A DNA stretch of 64,000 nt. Origin: Parapristionchus giblindavisi. Its lineage: Eukaryota > Nematoda > Chromadorea > Rhabditida > Diplogasteridae. The position numbers and the translations under genes were made by a program. Positions 22,501 to 34,924 of this stretch are shown piece by piece. Location: assembly GCA_943737045.1 (NCBI GenBank), contig CALSFV010000222.1:558001-622000 (forward strand), written 5' to 3'. The notes below the pieces were generated by a model. It worked only from the letters and a program-made list of their open reading frames with translations, was not told the DNA's origin and did no database searches. The stretch's first letter is position 1. Each line of letters starts with the position of its first letter.

Positions 22501-25500
22501 GGCAGTGGTGCCCACGTATGGTTACGGTTCCAACCCAAGTGTCTTCCGAAATGGAGAGATACTGTAGTAGCATCAATATCACAATTGTTAGCTGTCTTGA
22601 GTCCGCTACCGACAAGTCCGCCTACGTATGATCAGTTCAGTGTCATAACGAACACAAAGGAACTTTTAAAAAACTGGAGATAAACTGTCTTTCGCCACTG
22701 TTGATTCAAGAAAACGGCGCCAAGCAATAGAATTTAAACAACAATAGACCAATAGGAAACAATACGATTAACAATAGGATTTCTGATAAATTATTTATTA
22801 AAAACGTACTTGTACCATAAGATTTACATGTCGTTGGCTCATCCACAATCTCCGTCTGACTATCATCCTCATTATCCTCCTCCTCGCCATATTCCTCGCC
22901 TGAAAGCAAAAAAATACCTCAAATTTACTTATTGAATTTAAAGTATCAGGCATTGCTCAATTTGAGTGAGCATTTTCCTGACTGCGTGGTCATTTCGGGC
23001 AATACAGTTAAATACAGATTCAGTTAAATATAATTTTTCTAATTTAATGATCTCTCAATTACTCGACTACAAAAATTGTCATTTCATATGCTGCCATTCG
23101 TAATATAGAAAACAGGTCCCCACAATTTAAAAAAAAACAAAAAAATGAACCATATAACCCGACGCCTAACTTTACGATAGCTTAATTTAGAAGAAAAATT
23201 AATATATCTCATAAAACTGACCTAGTTCATCACTACAACCTGCAACTACTTCATCATCAACATTATGCTCGGTGTTGAATGGACCTAAAGATCATTTGTC
23301 ATCTCAAGCAATAAAAGAACGCAATCAACAGGGAAAACCCTCACCTTCTTCAGAATTTCCCACCTTCTCACTCTTCGAACGTCTGCTCATCCTTCGGACA
23401 TGATCAAGAATGTCCTTGTTCGTAATACGAACCCGACGCATACCTCTAAACAGCTTTTTAATATGACAGAATTGTTAACAGCACGTAAAACATCAATAAA
23501 CTACATAAAAATTAAAATTTTATTCTTGCGCGCCACTGGTGCTGGCGCGATTGAAAGACGTCAACACCAATGGCGCGCAAGGAATATATTGAATCTAATT
23601 ATATTCAAATTAGATTCAAAAAGCTGAAAGAATGCTTTTAATCTAATTAGATTCTGATTCGATTTAAAAAATCGTCTGATTAGATTCAAAAAGCAGAGCT
23701 GTTCTGATTAGATTCAAAAAGATTTGCCTGAGACTGATTTTATGATTTGATGTTAATTGTATGCTTTCTCTACCGCTGTTCTGCTATGAATTTGAATATC
23801 TCTAGGCATATCCTAATTACACATATATACTCAAATTATTCGATATATCACCGCTGTAAAAGAAAATCATTTTGTGATTCGTCGTTGTTTAGTGAAAAAA
23901 ATATTTAAATTAAATTTATCGACGCCACGGTAGTGATAAGAGAAGGCTTGTAAGCGTTGCCAATAATCATAAGATTGATGTTTCTATGCGACGTTGAATC
24001 ATACATCGGCGGGGTACATGGAGCTTGATTGTACAGGGGCAATCTATCATAAAATTGTTTTAAAATGGTTAATTTTACAGGGGCGCTCAAAAAATTAGTT
24101 CACCTAAACGCCATTTTTAAAGGAGGCATTCCGCGCAATTTTCGAAAATGTTACTGGGGGGGCACCCCATGTATGCGTTGAATCATTCAGATTACGAAAA
24201 GAATGGGAGAACATCGGTGAAGCCTAACTGATGAAGAATAGCCAACCTAAAGCCTGATTAGGGCAACTATGCGATTCCTGATCAATTATGTTATGTTATT
24301 CATTTGCAGTCGTCCCTATCATCATCGACCACTCGTTCTCCACTCACCTCCCTGCTCCTCTCCACTCCCTCATTCTCCTCCTCATCATCTCTACCATCGG
24401 AATGGCACGCCCTGATTCTCACGGCTGACTGCCGCATCGAGAGCGTCGTGCTCGACTCGAAGCACACCAGTAAGTAGCTTACTTCTAAAGCTAGCTAGAT
24501 AGATAGCTAGATAGCTCGATAGGTAGCTTAGCAGTGATAATACAGACGTAGTAAACACTATAGACTACGGTAGGTGTACAGTGGGTCGTTGGTTAGGTCA
24601 GACTTTTGATTTGGACAGAATAGCTAGAGTATATGTATCATTGCAGCCGAACCGTACATCGAGTGGTCCCGCGAGGAGGCTCTTGCTCGTGTCAATAAGG
24701 TACTGTTGTTAAGGCAGGTTTTATTGATTTTCTCATTAAGTTCAGGTTGAAATGCTCGATTTGCCCTTGTCCGAGCTCCAGGCATCGATTGAGGACGAAT
24801 TCGAGGGAGCAGAGGGTAAACGATCGATTATCGAATTCATAGATTACGCAACAAGACTCTCATAATTACTATGGTGAATAAAAATTTTTATTGATTTTTC
24901 CTCAGGCGGAATCGTCGGCGCTTTCATCCGTCGTCTCACCACACAGGCATACCAAGTGAAACGATGGCTCATGCAGGTACGGTTGTGGTGCTCTGGTATT
25001 TCATCACTTGTAGTCTTCTTATATTGCGTCATTAACTTGAAGATTACGTTAAGCCTGCTTCTAGTGCAAGAACATTTGACAAAATGCATTACAGTATATG
25101 CACTACTTGAAGTCTACTGCAAGTGAAAATGATAGACCTTATGTTTTGAAATATCAGACTGTGTGCGGTAGTGCGTAATGTATCAAATCTTTCTTGCATT
25201 TTGTACTTGATGAAACTCCCTTGTAGTGTACGATAAATATATAAAACAAATGAATAAATAAATAAATATCATATATTTTTCAGTTGTCGCAGCAGCTCCT
25301 CTCGTTGTCGTCGATGCGCTTCTCATTCGGACCGGACTCCAATCTTGCCGATATTCTTGGCGCGATCAGGAACCAGGATGCGGGCAAGAGGTACGGTACC
25401 CTGGTTATTGATTTTTTGTGTGGAAATATTGATTGATTTTGATTGTTTACTTTCAGTGGATCAAGATCACAGCCGTTCGAGCGTGATTTCTTCAACACGA

Positions 25501-28500
25501 GAAAGCTCATTTTGTTGACGACACTTGAGGTTTGTTTTATTTTTAGAAATATGATATCAGGATTCCTGATTCAGGAAGTTACTAAAAGCATGACCGAGAA
25601 TTGCTATATATAGGAAATGGTCGTTGCGCGAAAGTGTCGGGTCGCCTACCGACAATCTTCTGTTCTTGTGAGAATGAATGAGACTGTTGTTCCATTTCAA
25701 GGCATACCCGAGCTAATTTGAAACTCTACGCTCTGGCCCTCTCTCGCTCTCTCTTGCTTTTTTGTTTACGAGAGAGCGTTGCCAGAGCGGATAGTAGAAT
25801 TAGCTCGGGGTAAGCCTTGAAATGGAAAAAAAACAGTGCACAGTATATTCATACATTTTCACAAGAACTGACGATTCCCGGTAAGCGACCAGGCACTTTC
25901 GCGCAACGTCCAGTTCTTATAAAACTAACAAACGTTGTGCCTTTAATAAACATTCCTTTTTGTCTTCATACCTAGAACGCAATGAAATTCAAGTCAATCT
26001 TCCGTGAGATACTTGAACTTTCTGTATTTGCTGTCGCACCTGTCACGGGTGTATCAATTAAATAAATAAATAAATAAATACATATAGCCTCTCGTTACAG
26101 GGTGTGGTGTACGGTATCGACAACGCTGACGGTCGTCTAGTCTGGCGTCTGAATCTGGACGAGAGCGGCGGCTCACACTTTGCCGTGCTCAAGAGCCAAT
26201 TAGGAGAGGAGATGGTAATAATGTTTATGTTTTCTTTATTGGCATTGGTTACTCGGCATTTATCATATTCTCTGTGGAGTTCGATTCTAAAGGGGGGGGG
26301 AGCATCCGATCTGAAAATTGATTTTTAAAATTAAAAAAAAATTTCGAACTGGTAAAAGGTTATAAGAGATTGCAGGGTTCTCTCAATGTATGTTCTACTT
26401 TGCAGGTCCCCTTGTTCGTGCAGCGTACCGCCGTGCATCCAGGATTCCCGGCCATCGCTACAGCCGTTTACAAGGATAAGGTATGCTGAAGACATCGGAG
26501 GCTTTACGGGGAATGTGAAACTGGAATCTGCCTGTTGAATTTGGTTGATTTGACCAAGTTGATTTCCCGATTTCGGAATTATTTTTCTGTTCTTACAGAT
26601 CACCCACGAGACCGTGTTCGTGTCGTTTGATGCTATGACCGGAAAGGTTTGTAGTATTTATTGGTTAAACCGTGTGATTACATGCGAATTTGAGGATAAT
26701 AATCACAGCGACCGAAGGATGACCCCTTCTGCATATTATATGCTGACAGAATAAAGTACTAAAGTATTCTAGGAAACCTCTCGTCGTCGTACCCCACCAG
26801 TGAAGCGCGTGGACATTCTGCCCAAGGAGGCTCACGATCATATTCATCCAATTGTCATCGTACTCAAGAATGGAAAGGTGAGATTTTGACTATACTGAAT
26901 TTGACTATACTAGCAAAGGGGCGTGGCTTGTTTTGATTTTTTTTTCATAAAAAGATGGCCAAATGTGGGCGCTGCATTTCCCCTCCTTTTGTGCCCGTGA
27001 AGCTTGACAAATGTCGCGTTTGTTGTCAAATGGTTTGCAAAGATTCATGGATGCGGCCCCCGGTGGATTGGTGTTTCGGGCTGATCATGTATCGCTTTAT
27101 TTTTTGGTGATTTGGATAGCTCAAAATCTATGGAACAAAAACTTTTTTAACGTCAGGTACACAACGGTGCAATTAGTTGAATTTTGGATTTTTAAAAAAT
27201 GCCCATATTTTAATATAAATTAAGAGCTCGGATCTGTAAGACTCGAGCATTTCGGCCAGATTCCGGACATTTCGCCAAGAATTCTGATTCAGGCCACTGT
27301 ACTTTATTGGTGTAGGGTATCTTGGGCCCACATTACAAAATGGTATCCAAAGTGACCCTAGCAGTGGAACGCGGCGTGCCAGGTGGGCGCCAAGTTTGAA
27401 AACTGGATTTTCATATTTTTTCAGCCGAACAAGCTAGAGTCCAAATTTCTTCGGCATTGTGTTAGGCATGCCCAATGTGCACAGAAACACTATTGAGATT
27501 AATTTTAAGCAATTCCTAGACTGATTTTTTTACCCGTATTTTCGGTTTTCTTCGATTTCTCGGCATCTCAATTTCAATTCCGCAAAAGTTCTCAGTATAT
27601 CCATGTAGCCCAACTACTAGTGCATGTAACCCTGCTAGGCGGAAATCGATCTTGGATTGCGCGTGTCGGAAAAAATCGGTCTGATCGTCTCCAACTTGAC
27701 TCAGACTCGTTCTTTCATAATTTTTTTGCTATATTTTCAAAACGATTAGTGCGGAATTGTGGTCTACTCAAAGTTTTGAGGTGAGACTAGTAAAATGACA
27801 CAAGAAGCTCATCACTTGGATCAATTTGAAAATTTCGATTTTCATGACCCGGGGGTCATTGCCGAAAATTTCAAAATTTCTCAAGTTTGAAATGTTTTAA
27901 TTTATGCGGCTTCTTGTGAAGTACTAATGATGTGAAGAATATTCAGCCAATGCTCAATGACTGATCTCTCCTTTCATCCATTTTTCGATAAGTTTCATGT
28001 TGAATGCGAGCGAAAAAGTCAGAATTGTGCTTGAATCAGTTTCCAACTTACTTTCTGTAACATTCTATCTAAGTACTTTGCAATGTACATAATCAATATG
28101 AAAATCGTTAATTTTGGAAAATTCAAAAAAATCAATTTGAGTCCCCCTTTCCCTGAAAATTTCTGAAATATTGCATTTTTTCGACTCGAATGCCGCGACA
28201 ATTAGAAAATGACAACGACAATGTGAAGTTTCATGATGAGTAAACATAGTAGAACTGAAATCCTGGCATTCGGCTCACTTTTGAAAAAATCGATTTCCAT
28301 GACCCCGGGGTCATGGTAAAAAAATATGAATTTTTCGAAATTAACGATTTTCATATTGATTATGTGCATTGCAAAGTACTTAGATAGAATGTTACAGAAA
28401 GTAAGTTGGAAACTGATTCAAGCACAATTCTGACTTTTTCGCACGCATTCAACATGAAACTTATCGAAAAATGGTTGAAAGGAGAGATCAGCCATTGAGC

Positions 28501-31500
28501 ATTGGCTGAATATTATACACATCATTAGTACTTCACAATACGCAGCATATATGAAAACATTTCAAACTTGAGAAATTTTGAAATTATCGACCATGAACCC
28601 CGGGTCACGAAAATCGAAATTTTCAAAATGATCCAAGTGATGAGCTTCTTGTGTCATTTTACTAGTCTCACTTCTATTCTTTGAGTAGACCACAATTCCG
28701 CTCTAATCGTTTTGAAAATACAGCAAAAAATTATGAAACAGCGAGTCTGAGTCAAGTTGGAGACGAATAGACCAATTTTTTCCGACACGCGAAATCCAAG
28801 ATCGATTTCCGCCTTGCAGGGTTACATGCACTAGTAGTTGGGCTACATGGATATACTAGAGAACTTTTGCGGAATTGAAACTGAGATGCCGAGAAATCGA
28901 AAAAAACCGAAAATTCGGGTCAAAAAATCAGTCTAGGAATTGCCTAAAATTAATCTCAATAGTGTTTCTGTGCACATTGGGCATGCCTAACACAATGCCG
29001 AAGAAATTTGGACTCTAGCTTGTTAGGTTGAAAAAATATGAAAATCGTGATTTCAAACTTGGCGCCCACCTGGCACGCCGCGTTCCACTGCTAGGGCCAC
29101 TTTGGGTACCATTTTGTAATGTGGGCCCAAGGTACCCTACACCCGTAAAGTACAGTGGCCTGAATCGAAATTCTTGGCGAAATGTCCGGACAATGCTCGA
29201 GTCTTACAGATCCGAGCTCTTAACTGCTTTTAGGTTGAATTCGAACCCGAAATCGCGGCTGCCGTTGCCGAGAAGATGCCGCCCATTCACGTGCTCGATG
29301 TCGATCCCCAGACTGGTGAGTAGTACTATCTAGCATACCAATACGCTCACAAGCATGCTAGTATGCATGCTAATCTTGCAATTTGGTGCAGTGTCCTTAC
29401 TACGATAGATAGTGATTTCGATCATCAAGTATGAATGTAATGTGAATTTCGCTCAGTGTTGATAATGGATAAATGGCTAAATATCGATTGATTGTAGGTC
29501 ACCTGGAGGGCTTCCTCCTCGACGTCTCCACACCCTCTCCCCGTCTGGACCGCAGATGGACTGGTGATCTGTCGTTCGAGAAGGACGAGAAAGCGGTCGT
29601 GGTCATGGGCAAACCCGTTGCGCGTATGTTTCACTCCTTATCATACGTGTGAAAAATTGGCTGCTGTAAACTAAAATCGGGTGTGTGGGACGCAGAAATT
29701 TCATGTTTTTTCGAAATCATTGTCATTTTTGAGCGAATTTTTCCTAGATCGGGTGGGTTCTTGCTGCTAGAGGCAATGCTGCACACGTATAGGAAAAGCG
29801 AAAAAAAAATCATTGTAAACTTACCATACCGTCATTTTTTTACATTTTGCCAACATGGTGTGCTCTAACCGGTCTGTGCTCTCTCACTTTTGCGTGCTCT
29901 CTCTCTCTCTTTTTTCTTCTACATTTTTCTCTGTCTCACAATGTTGGCTCTCAAAACGCAGTGCAAAAATGGTCTGACTCTTGAATAGTTGTTTTGTATC
30001 CTTATAATTAGGAGCAGTCGAACTGGAAAATGTGAAGTTGACCGGGTCTTGTAAGCGCTATGCAACACGATATCTACTAGTCATGTAGGTGGGCGCGTCT
30101 GGGGAAGGCTGTGCGCAGGGCTATTTTTTGGCAATTTTGACTGGAAATTTTCCTATTTTTTCGATGGAAGGCTATGCGTAAGGCCCCGATGGGAAGTCAA
30201 GGCTGTGCGCAAAAATATTTGTTTTCACACGGCCACCATATGGATGCAACTTATCGGAAAATGTGTAATTGACCAGGTTTCGTAAGCCCTGTGCAACAAG
30301 AAAGCTGCTGGTTTACTGAATGTCATTGTATTGGTCCCCTTCCTTTTACATTTCTCGATGTATGATAAATTAATTTAAATTAAATCAAATTAAATTTCAG
30401 AGCGTGTTCACTCTCGTGGTCGCGTCCTACTCGACCGTAACGTTCACTACAAATACATCAATCCAAATCTCGTCGCGATTGCTTCCCTTGATGAGGTACG
30501 GTAACCATATCGATTGATGTTATTTGTTTATTGATTGATTTAATTTATATAATTGCAGGTCCGTCAGACAATGTCGCTCCATCTTGTAGATGCCGTTTCT
30601 GGACAGGTATGTTCATTTCGCATTTCATTCTTGGCGTTAAGATTTTATCGATTCCTTGTTTCGCCAAATACAGTATACCTTTCGTTTGTAGATTGTGCAC
30701 ACTGGCCGCGTGACGAAGGTGTCTGGACCGGTGCACGTGGTGCACGCTGAGCACTGGGTTGCGGTGAGTTTTACTAATTGGACGTTCCAATGTTTACTAT
30801 GTTTTACACCACCGGAGAATCTGTGGGAATAGTAGTATTACTTATGGTCACTGTGACAACTTGAAAGGAGACTTGATTACCGTGCATAATATCCGTTTGT
30901 CTTTCATATTATTTATTTATTTATTTCAGTATTCATATTGGTCCGAACGTTCTCGTCGTACGGAATTGGGTATTCTGGAGCTGTACGAGGGTCTGGATGA
31001 GCCGGAGCACAATGTGTGAGTGTATCGATATGATTTCCAATCAGTATTGTTGATTAGTGCATTTTCGTGGGTGATGTAATCAGCGTGAAACGCGAAAGTG
31101 CCAGGTTTTGCGTGGAGTATAAGTTGTGATCGTGCTGGTGTGTTTCTTGTGGGCTAGTATTATAATATTTTTTTACCTCGAGAACAAAGAAACCTCATTG
31201 CTTGCCACTCTTTTTTGAAATTAATTTAGTGATTGTGAAACGAGAAAGTGAACGGTTTTCGCGGGTAGTCGAGGTTCGAATAGATTGGTATTGTCCAGGG
31301 TTTTGCGGAAAATTTTCCGACCGAAAAAATTTTCCGGTTTTTCCGACCCCTCTTCGGAAAATTTTCCGACCGGAAAATTTCCCGAAAAAAAAATACCGGA
31401 AAACCGGAAAAAATTTAAATGCTTGCAAAGTAAAAAATACATATAAAAAAACAAAATTTAGAGATTTTATCAATATTTTTATCTTGCCGGTCATAGTTAT

Positions 31501-33803
31501 TACACAGTATTCGCTAATAATGATGAACAATAACGTATATATCGTTGTTGTTGTTCGACATGAACATTCAACTCCTAGGATTGTGAGCTTCACATTGTTC
31601 TTTTATATGTTTTTGGATGATCGTTATCTTTTTTTTGTTGCTACGTAATTTGAGATCATTACTAAGTTCGCTTTGATCGTTTTCGAAAGTAAATGTTAGA
31701 TGAAACACTAGAAATGCGATTTACAGAAAATTTTCCGGATTTTCCGGTTTTTTTCCGGTATTTTAGACCGGAAAAAAAGTTTTCCGAAATATATTTTCCG
31801 CACAACCCTGGTATTGTCTGGTAATGCTCTGCATACTAAAATAAATTAGGTGATTTATCTACACCGCGATAGTAGTAAGGTAAAACGGTGGAACACATAA
31901 TAAGCTGCTTTTGAAACAAAAAAAATGCATTTATTTGTTTTTTTGTGTAAGGGGTTTGAGAGTGGGTTAGCTTGGCCCAAATCCAGACAATGAATTGTTA
32001 TTCCTTTTTATGAATATTGTAATAGTCGTGAAACGAGAAAGTGAGGGGTTGTATCAAAAGTGATGAAGTCATACCGTTCATTATGCAAACGCTGTATGCA
32101 TGCAGATAGATTGTACAGGACTGCAAAGGATCATTAGCTATCGTAGCCTACTGTAATTTACCATACCCTACCGTAATTGTTTCTTTCTTGTTCAGCTTCG
32201 ACTCGCTCATTCCAACCGCGCGCAAGCCTGAGGCCATCGTGCAGTCGTACATCTTCTCGCAGGGAATCGAAGCTATGGGAGTCAGCGAGACGGGTACGGT
32301 ACTTGGTTATTGATTGATTGATTGATTATTGATCTCACATGGGTACGGACCTTAATTATCGATTAATTAATTACTATCCATCTGGGGAGGGTTTGGTAAT
32401 TTACTAGAAATTAATTGGCTTTAGTCTGAATGTAACTAGACGTATTCATGTTTCATATGTGCTAGTTGTATAACTTATTGTCTTGAAACGTGTTAGGGTG
32501 AATGTAATTTTTGAAAATATGTATTTATTTTTATTTCAGAACAAGGCGCGACTACTCGCTCGCTCATTATGGCCCTGCCGTTTGGAGGACTATTCGAGGT
32601 GTGTAAAGATCAAAGATCAATAAAGTTCAAAGATCGATAAAGTTCAGAGATCAAAGATCAATAAAGTTCAGAGATGAAAGATAAATAAAGTTCAAGGATC
32701 ATAATTTTCAGGTCACTCGTCGTTTTGTCGATGCCACTCGCCCGATCGAATTCACGCAAGAGATGAGAGAGGAGATGATGATACCGTACATGCCCGAGAT
32801 TCCAATTGGTTCGCGCCTTTTTAATTTTTAATTTATATCTGGCGCCAGATTCAAATTTGAATTATTTACAGCCACTGAGGACATGGTGAACTACAATCAG
32901 AGCGTGCATGCGATCAAGGCCATCAAGTCGTTGTGAGTTTGATATAATGTAGTTGTAGGGAAACAATTATATAATAATAATAATAATTTATTCACCATAA
33001 ATGGGCAAACGTGTGATAAACAATAAAAGAATGAAAGAATGTAGAAGCGAGGGATCAATCTTACAAATATGTCAGGATGGGGTTAAGAACTTGCTGATGT
33101 ATTGGATAGCCTAAAGCTTAGCCTGTTTAGTAAGCGTTGTGCGCCACTAAATCAACTGGTCATGATTTTATTGAAGACCTTGGTCCTCTTCAATGTCAAT
33201 TGATCGCGCATATTATTATTATATTACATTATATTAGTTTATATTATATTATAGTAGTATGCAAGCAACAATAATAACCATGAGTCTCTATGAAAACCAT
33301 TACTAAAATCGTATTTTTATTCAAATTAAATTAAAATTTGAATAAACTGCAGCCCCTCGGGTCTGGAGTCGACGTCGTTGATGCTCGCTTACGGTCTGGA
33401 CATGTTCTACACTCGTCTCACGCCCTCGGGCACCTTCGACATTCTCAAGGACGATTACGACACCGGATTGATATCGTGAGTGGGGTACCAGTGTTGGGTT
33501 ACTGTAGCTTGGTACGGTAGGATGTAGGAGTCATACGTCGAATAGCTATGTTACACATTTTGCGGTCAGGTTTTTTTTTGATTTTTCGGGAATTTTAGGC
33601 TCAAAATGCGGTCAGGCTTCGTAGTTTGGCCTATTATTGTAGTGTTGAATTAGGGTTTGTAAAATTGAATTAATTTTGAAATCTAGACCGATCGATATTA
33701 ATAATTGCTTGTTTCCAGTTTGGTTCTCTTTGCCCTCTTTGCCGGATCGTACATCTGTAAGCGAATCGTGAAGCGCAACTCGATCAAGGCGGCCTGGGCC
33801 TAA
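16029..33803 (+). CDS. emc-1: ER membrane protein complex subunit 1 (EMC1)
   Basis: Large lumenal subunit of the EMC insertase, which inserts tail-anchored and multipass proteins in the ER. Thirty-three phase-consistent exons give 981 residues (human about 993): 16029-16114, 16159-16289, 16597-16659, 16708-16810, 17520-17630, 18296-18401, 18450-18532, 19013-19115, 19362-19463, 19564-19621, 19950-20041, 24310-24469, 24647-24699, 24746-24815, 24906-24976, 25284-25390, 25457-25529, 26101-26214, 26406-26480, 26599-26646, 26773-26877, 29234-29315, 29498-29623, 30401-30495, 30559-30606, 30692-30763, 30930-31015, 32196-32293, 32540-32598, 32712-32808, 32872-32932, 33353-33475, 33719-33803. Signal peptide at 1-20 ([18 protein letters not shown]); PQQ-like propeller text such as [38 protein letters not shown]; conserved C-terminal domain ([50 protein letters not shown]); one transmembrane helix near 954-968 and a [14 protein letters not shown] tail. 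The start follows CATTACAG, a likely trans-splice site. Confidence 0.95.
17354..17503. repeat. dispersed 'CACTATATA' repeat, EMC1 intron 4 copy
   Basis: GTACATTTTCG..CCTCACAGTGTGAGGATCGACCCACTATAT at the left, and GACCCACTATATA..GCGCCGAAAATGTATGA at the right. Same family as 12591-12772. Confidence 0.7.
17865..18268. repeat. dispersed 'CACTATATA' repeat split by a younger insertion
   Basis: Left part starts ATACATTGTCATACCCTCGCTG and right part ends ACCGAAAATGTATGAT. The element at 18013-18214 is nested inside it with a 10-bp target duplication. All of this lies in EMC1 intron 5. Confidence 0.75.
18013..18214. mobile_element. 202-bp MULE-like non-autonomous element with 10-bp target duplication
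   Basis: Flanked by GGAATTGACC at 18003-18012 and again at 18215-18224. Ends are ATAGGTCGAAAAG and, in inverse, ATAGGTCAAATAG. Inside are four imperfect ~43-bp tandem units of the type CCTGACCGGATTTTGAGCCA. Target duplications of 9-10 bp are typical of Mutator-like elements; the superfamily is an inference from that length only. Confidence 0.7.
18595..18702. mobile_element. short relative of the ATAGGTC element
   Basis: Inverted ends CATAGATCGA and TCGATCTATG, with ACTACGTTATACG and TAACGTACATT inside. Related to 13503-13612. Lies in EMC1 intron 7. Confidence 0.6.
18715..18915. repeat. inverted repeat 'CATATGTGGGC..CGGGTGG' family
   Basis: CATATGTGGGCAGCTATTGTCGCTGG at left and CGCTAGCGACAATGCCGCCCGCGTATG at right enclose several AATCGGGTGG words. 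Similar copies are at 22381-22517 and 29640-29790, all in EMC1 introns. Confidence 0.6.
20042..22705. other. repeat-rich 5' part of the 4.3 kb EMC1 intron 11
   Basis: No coding exon seen here. A GC-rich block with a palindromic CGGACGCCCGGAAGGGCCCT core lies near 20500. A ~150-bp segment beginning CTCATGGCGTCT is present twice, at about 21066 and 21716. CACTATATA-family copies lie at 21328-21685, and a GGCTGTGCGCA repeat at 22065-22215 recurs at 30085-30240 in another EMC1 intron. Motifs of the type GATTAGATTCAAAAAG occur near 20280-20420 and again near 23600-23720. Confidence 0.7.
22706..23390 (-). CDS. nested gene for a small C-terminally anchored membrane protein (inside EMC1 intron, opposite strand)
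   Basis: Three minus-strand exons, 23390-23345, 23284-23222 and 22899-22706, with canonical borders and consistent phases give 100 residues. It starts [16 protein letters not shown], passes through a strongly acidic region ([16 protein letters not shown], residues about 38-53) and ends in one hydrophobic segment ([17 protein letters not shown]) with only a dozen residues after it. That layout (cytosolic acidic head, single C-terminal helix, no signal peptide) is typical of tail-anchored proteins. It is not a family I recognise. Only the last exon holds most of the protein, and the stretch TTCKSYG could contain a further donor, so the C-terminus is somewhat uncertain. Confidence 0.6.
25692..25825. 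repeat. foldback repeat with CTCTGGC/GCCAGAG arms, EMC1 intron 17
   Basis: Ends CCATTTCAAGGCATACCCGA and, in inverse, CCATTTCAAGGCTTACCCCGA. The inner arms are AGCTAATTTGAAACT and CGCTCTGGC. Same family as 10932 and 52471. Confidence 0.8.
27220..29223. mobile_element. 2.0 kb near-perfect palindrome (long-inverted-repeat element) in EMC1 intron 21
   Basis: TTAAGAGCTCGGATCTGTAAGACTCGAG at the left is matched by the exact reverse complement ending GAGCTCTTAA at 29223, and arms of about 900 bp continue inward (for example GGCGCCCACCTGGCACGCCGC on both sides) to a spacer of roughly 200 bp near 28230. No transposase frame is visible. TTAA marks both borders. The EMC1 exon starting 29234 begins only ten bases after the right border, so CTGCTTTTAG is all the host intron that remains there. 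Inner sequence is shared with the element at 44350-46615. Confidence 0.92.
31296..31810. mobile_element. 515-bp non-autonomous hAT-like element
   Basis: Flanked by the 8-bp direct repeat GTATTGTC (31288-31295 and 31811-31818). Terminal inverted repeats are CAGGGTTTTGCGGAAAA and, in inverse, CAGGGTTGTGCGGAAAA. Subterminal ATTTTCCG/CGGAAAAT words are repeated many times, as usual for hAT elements. The matching place in the duplicated copy (35269-35276) has a single GTATTGTC and no element. No transposase frame. Confidence 0.9.
33529..33645. repeat. ATAGGTC-family relative in EMC1 intron 32
   Basis: Contains TCGAATAGCTATGTTACACATTTT and GCGGTCAGGCTTCGTAGTTT, matching the copy at 13503-13612. 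It is absent from the duplicated copy at 36990-37080, so it was gained in, or lost from, one copy after the duplication. Confidence 0.55.
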
Positions 33804-34924
33804 ACATCGGACGCGCCCCGACTATCCGGTCCTACCGTATCCAACCCTCCCACACCACAGTCCATTCCACGACTATAGCTTGTTGATCTTTGATCTTTGG
33901 TATACCTACCGTAATCGTTTATGAATGCTCTTCCGCTCATACGAGTATCACTCTCACCCCCCCCCCCCCTTCTCTCCCGTTTGTCAATGGTTACCGTAAT
34001 TTATGTCCTATCGATCGATTGATACAGTATGCCTACCGTAGTCTTCGTATTCGTCTCGAAATATCCGCCACTTTTGTTCTGTGATGATGCTCAGCCAATT
34101 TCGTAGTAGTCCCTTTTCCTTTTGCTAATCGATATTATTGTTAATTATGCATATATAATTGCTCCAAAAGTATCTGTGCTCGTAATGTTGTTGACGAGAT
34201 TTCTCACGAGCTTTACTTATGTGACAGCTCTATGACTATTCTTCTACATAGTTCATCTTTGATCTTTGGTTCCGCCCCTCTCATATTCTGTCAAAGAAGT
34301 CCCATGATTGTGATTATATGCAGTATGTTCACTCTCTCAGATGCCATTTTCATCAGTCGCTCTTTTTATTTGCTCTAGCCCTGTCCATTTCTAGTCTATA
34401 GAATTGTTCTCGCCAATCTAGGTTGATTTTTGATCTTTCTCATCCTCTGATTTATATGTTCACTTCTTGTTTATATTCCTCTCGAAGTATTCTTTGATAA
34501 GTCTCGTAAATCGTTCCCTTCACGGTCCTTTTCCGTGATTTTCACTGTTTTGTGATAGTTATATAATAAATAATTAAATAATAAAATGGTCTCTAATTTA
34601 CTGCGTGTATCAATCGATAATTAAATGATTCAGGGAAGGCGAAGTGTAGGTGATAACTATGCTTGGTTGATCTTCATGAGCATCACGGGTCTCCGGTAAA
34701 AGTGTAGCAACGCCTGCCACTAGGAAATTTTGATTATCTCCGATTTCGATGAGTCGGTCAGTGGGTGTCAGGACTGGGACAAAAAAATATTTTGACCAAA
34801 AATTTTTTTGCTCGGGTTAAAAAAAAATTCTAACCGAACAAAAAAATACCTAAAAATAATAAAAATATCTTTTCCGATTTTTTCGAGAAAATTCCAACTT
34901 TATCTCAGGTTGGTTTTCCTTTAG

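Larger units (their letters stand above)
30930..34625 (+). repeat. EMC1 3' segment, first copy of tandem duplication
   Basis: From within exon 27 (about 30953) to the sequence ATCAATCGATAATTA past the 3' UTR, this segment recurs at 34925-37990. Differences between copies include the hAT insertion at 31296, an extra ~190 bp at 32945-33140 and ~150 bp at 33510-33660 in copy 1, and ~150 bp near 35905-36060 in copy 2. The 3' UTR (33804-34600) is as conserved as the exons. Confidence 0.93.

Noticed and set aside
31202..31648. 148-codon + frame
   Set aside because: Lies across the hAT-like element and its repeated CGGAAAAT words.
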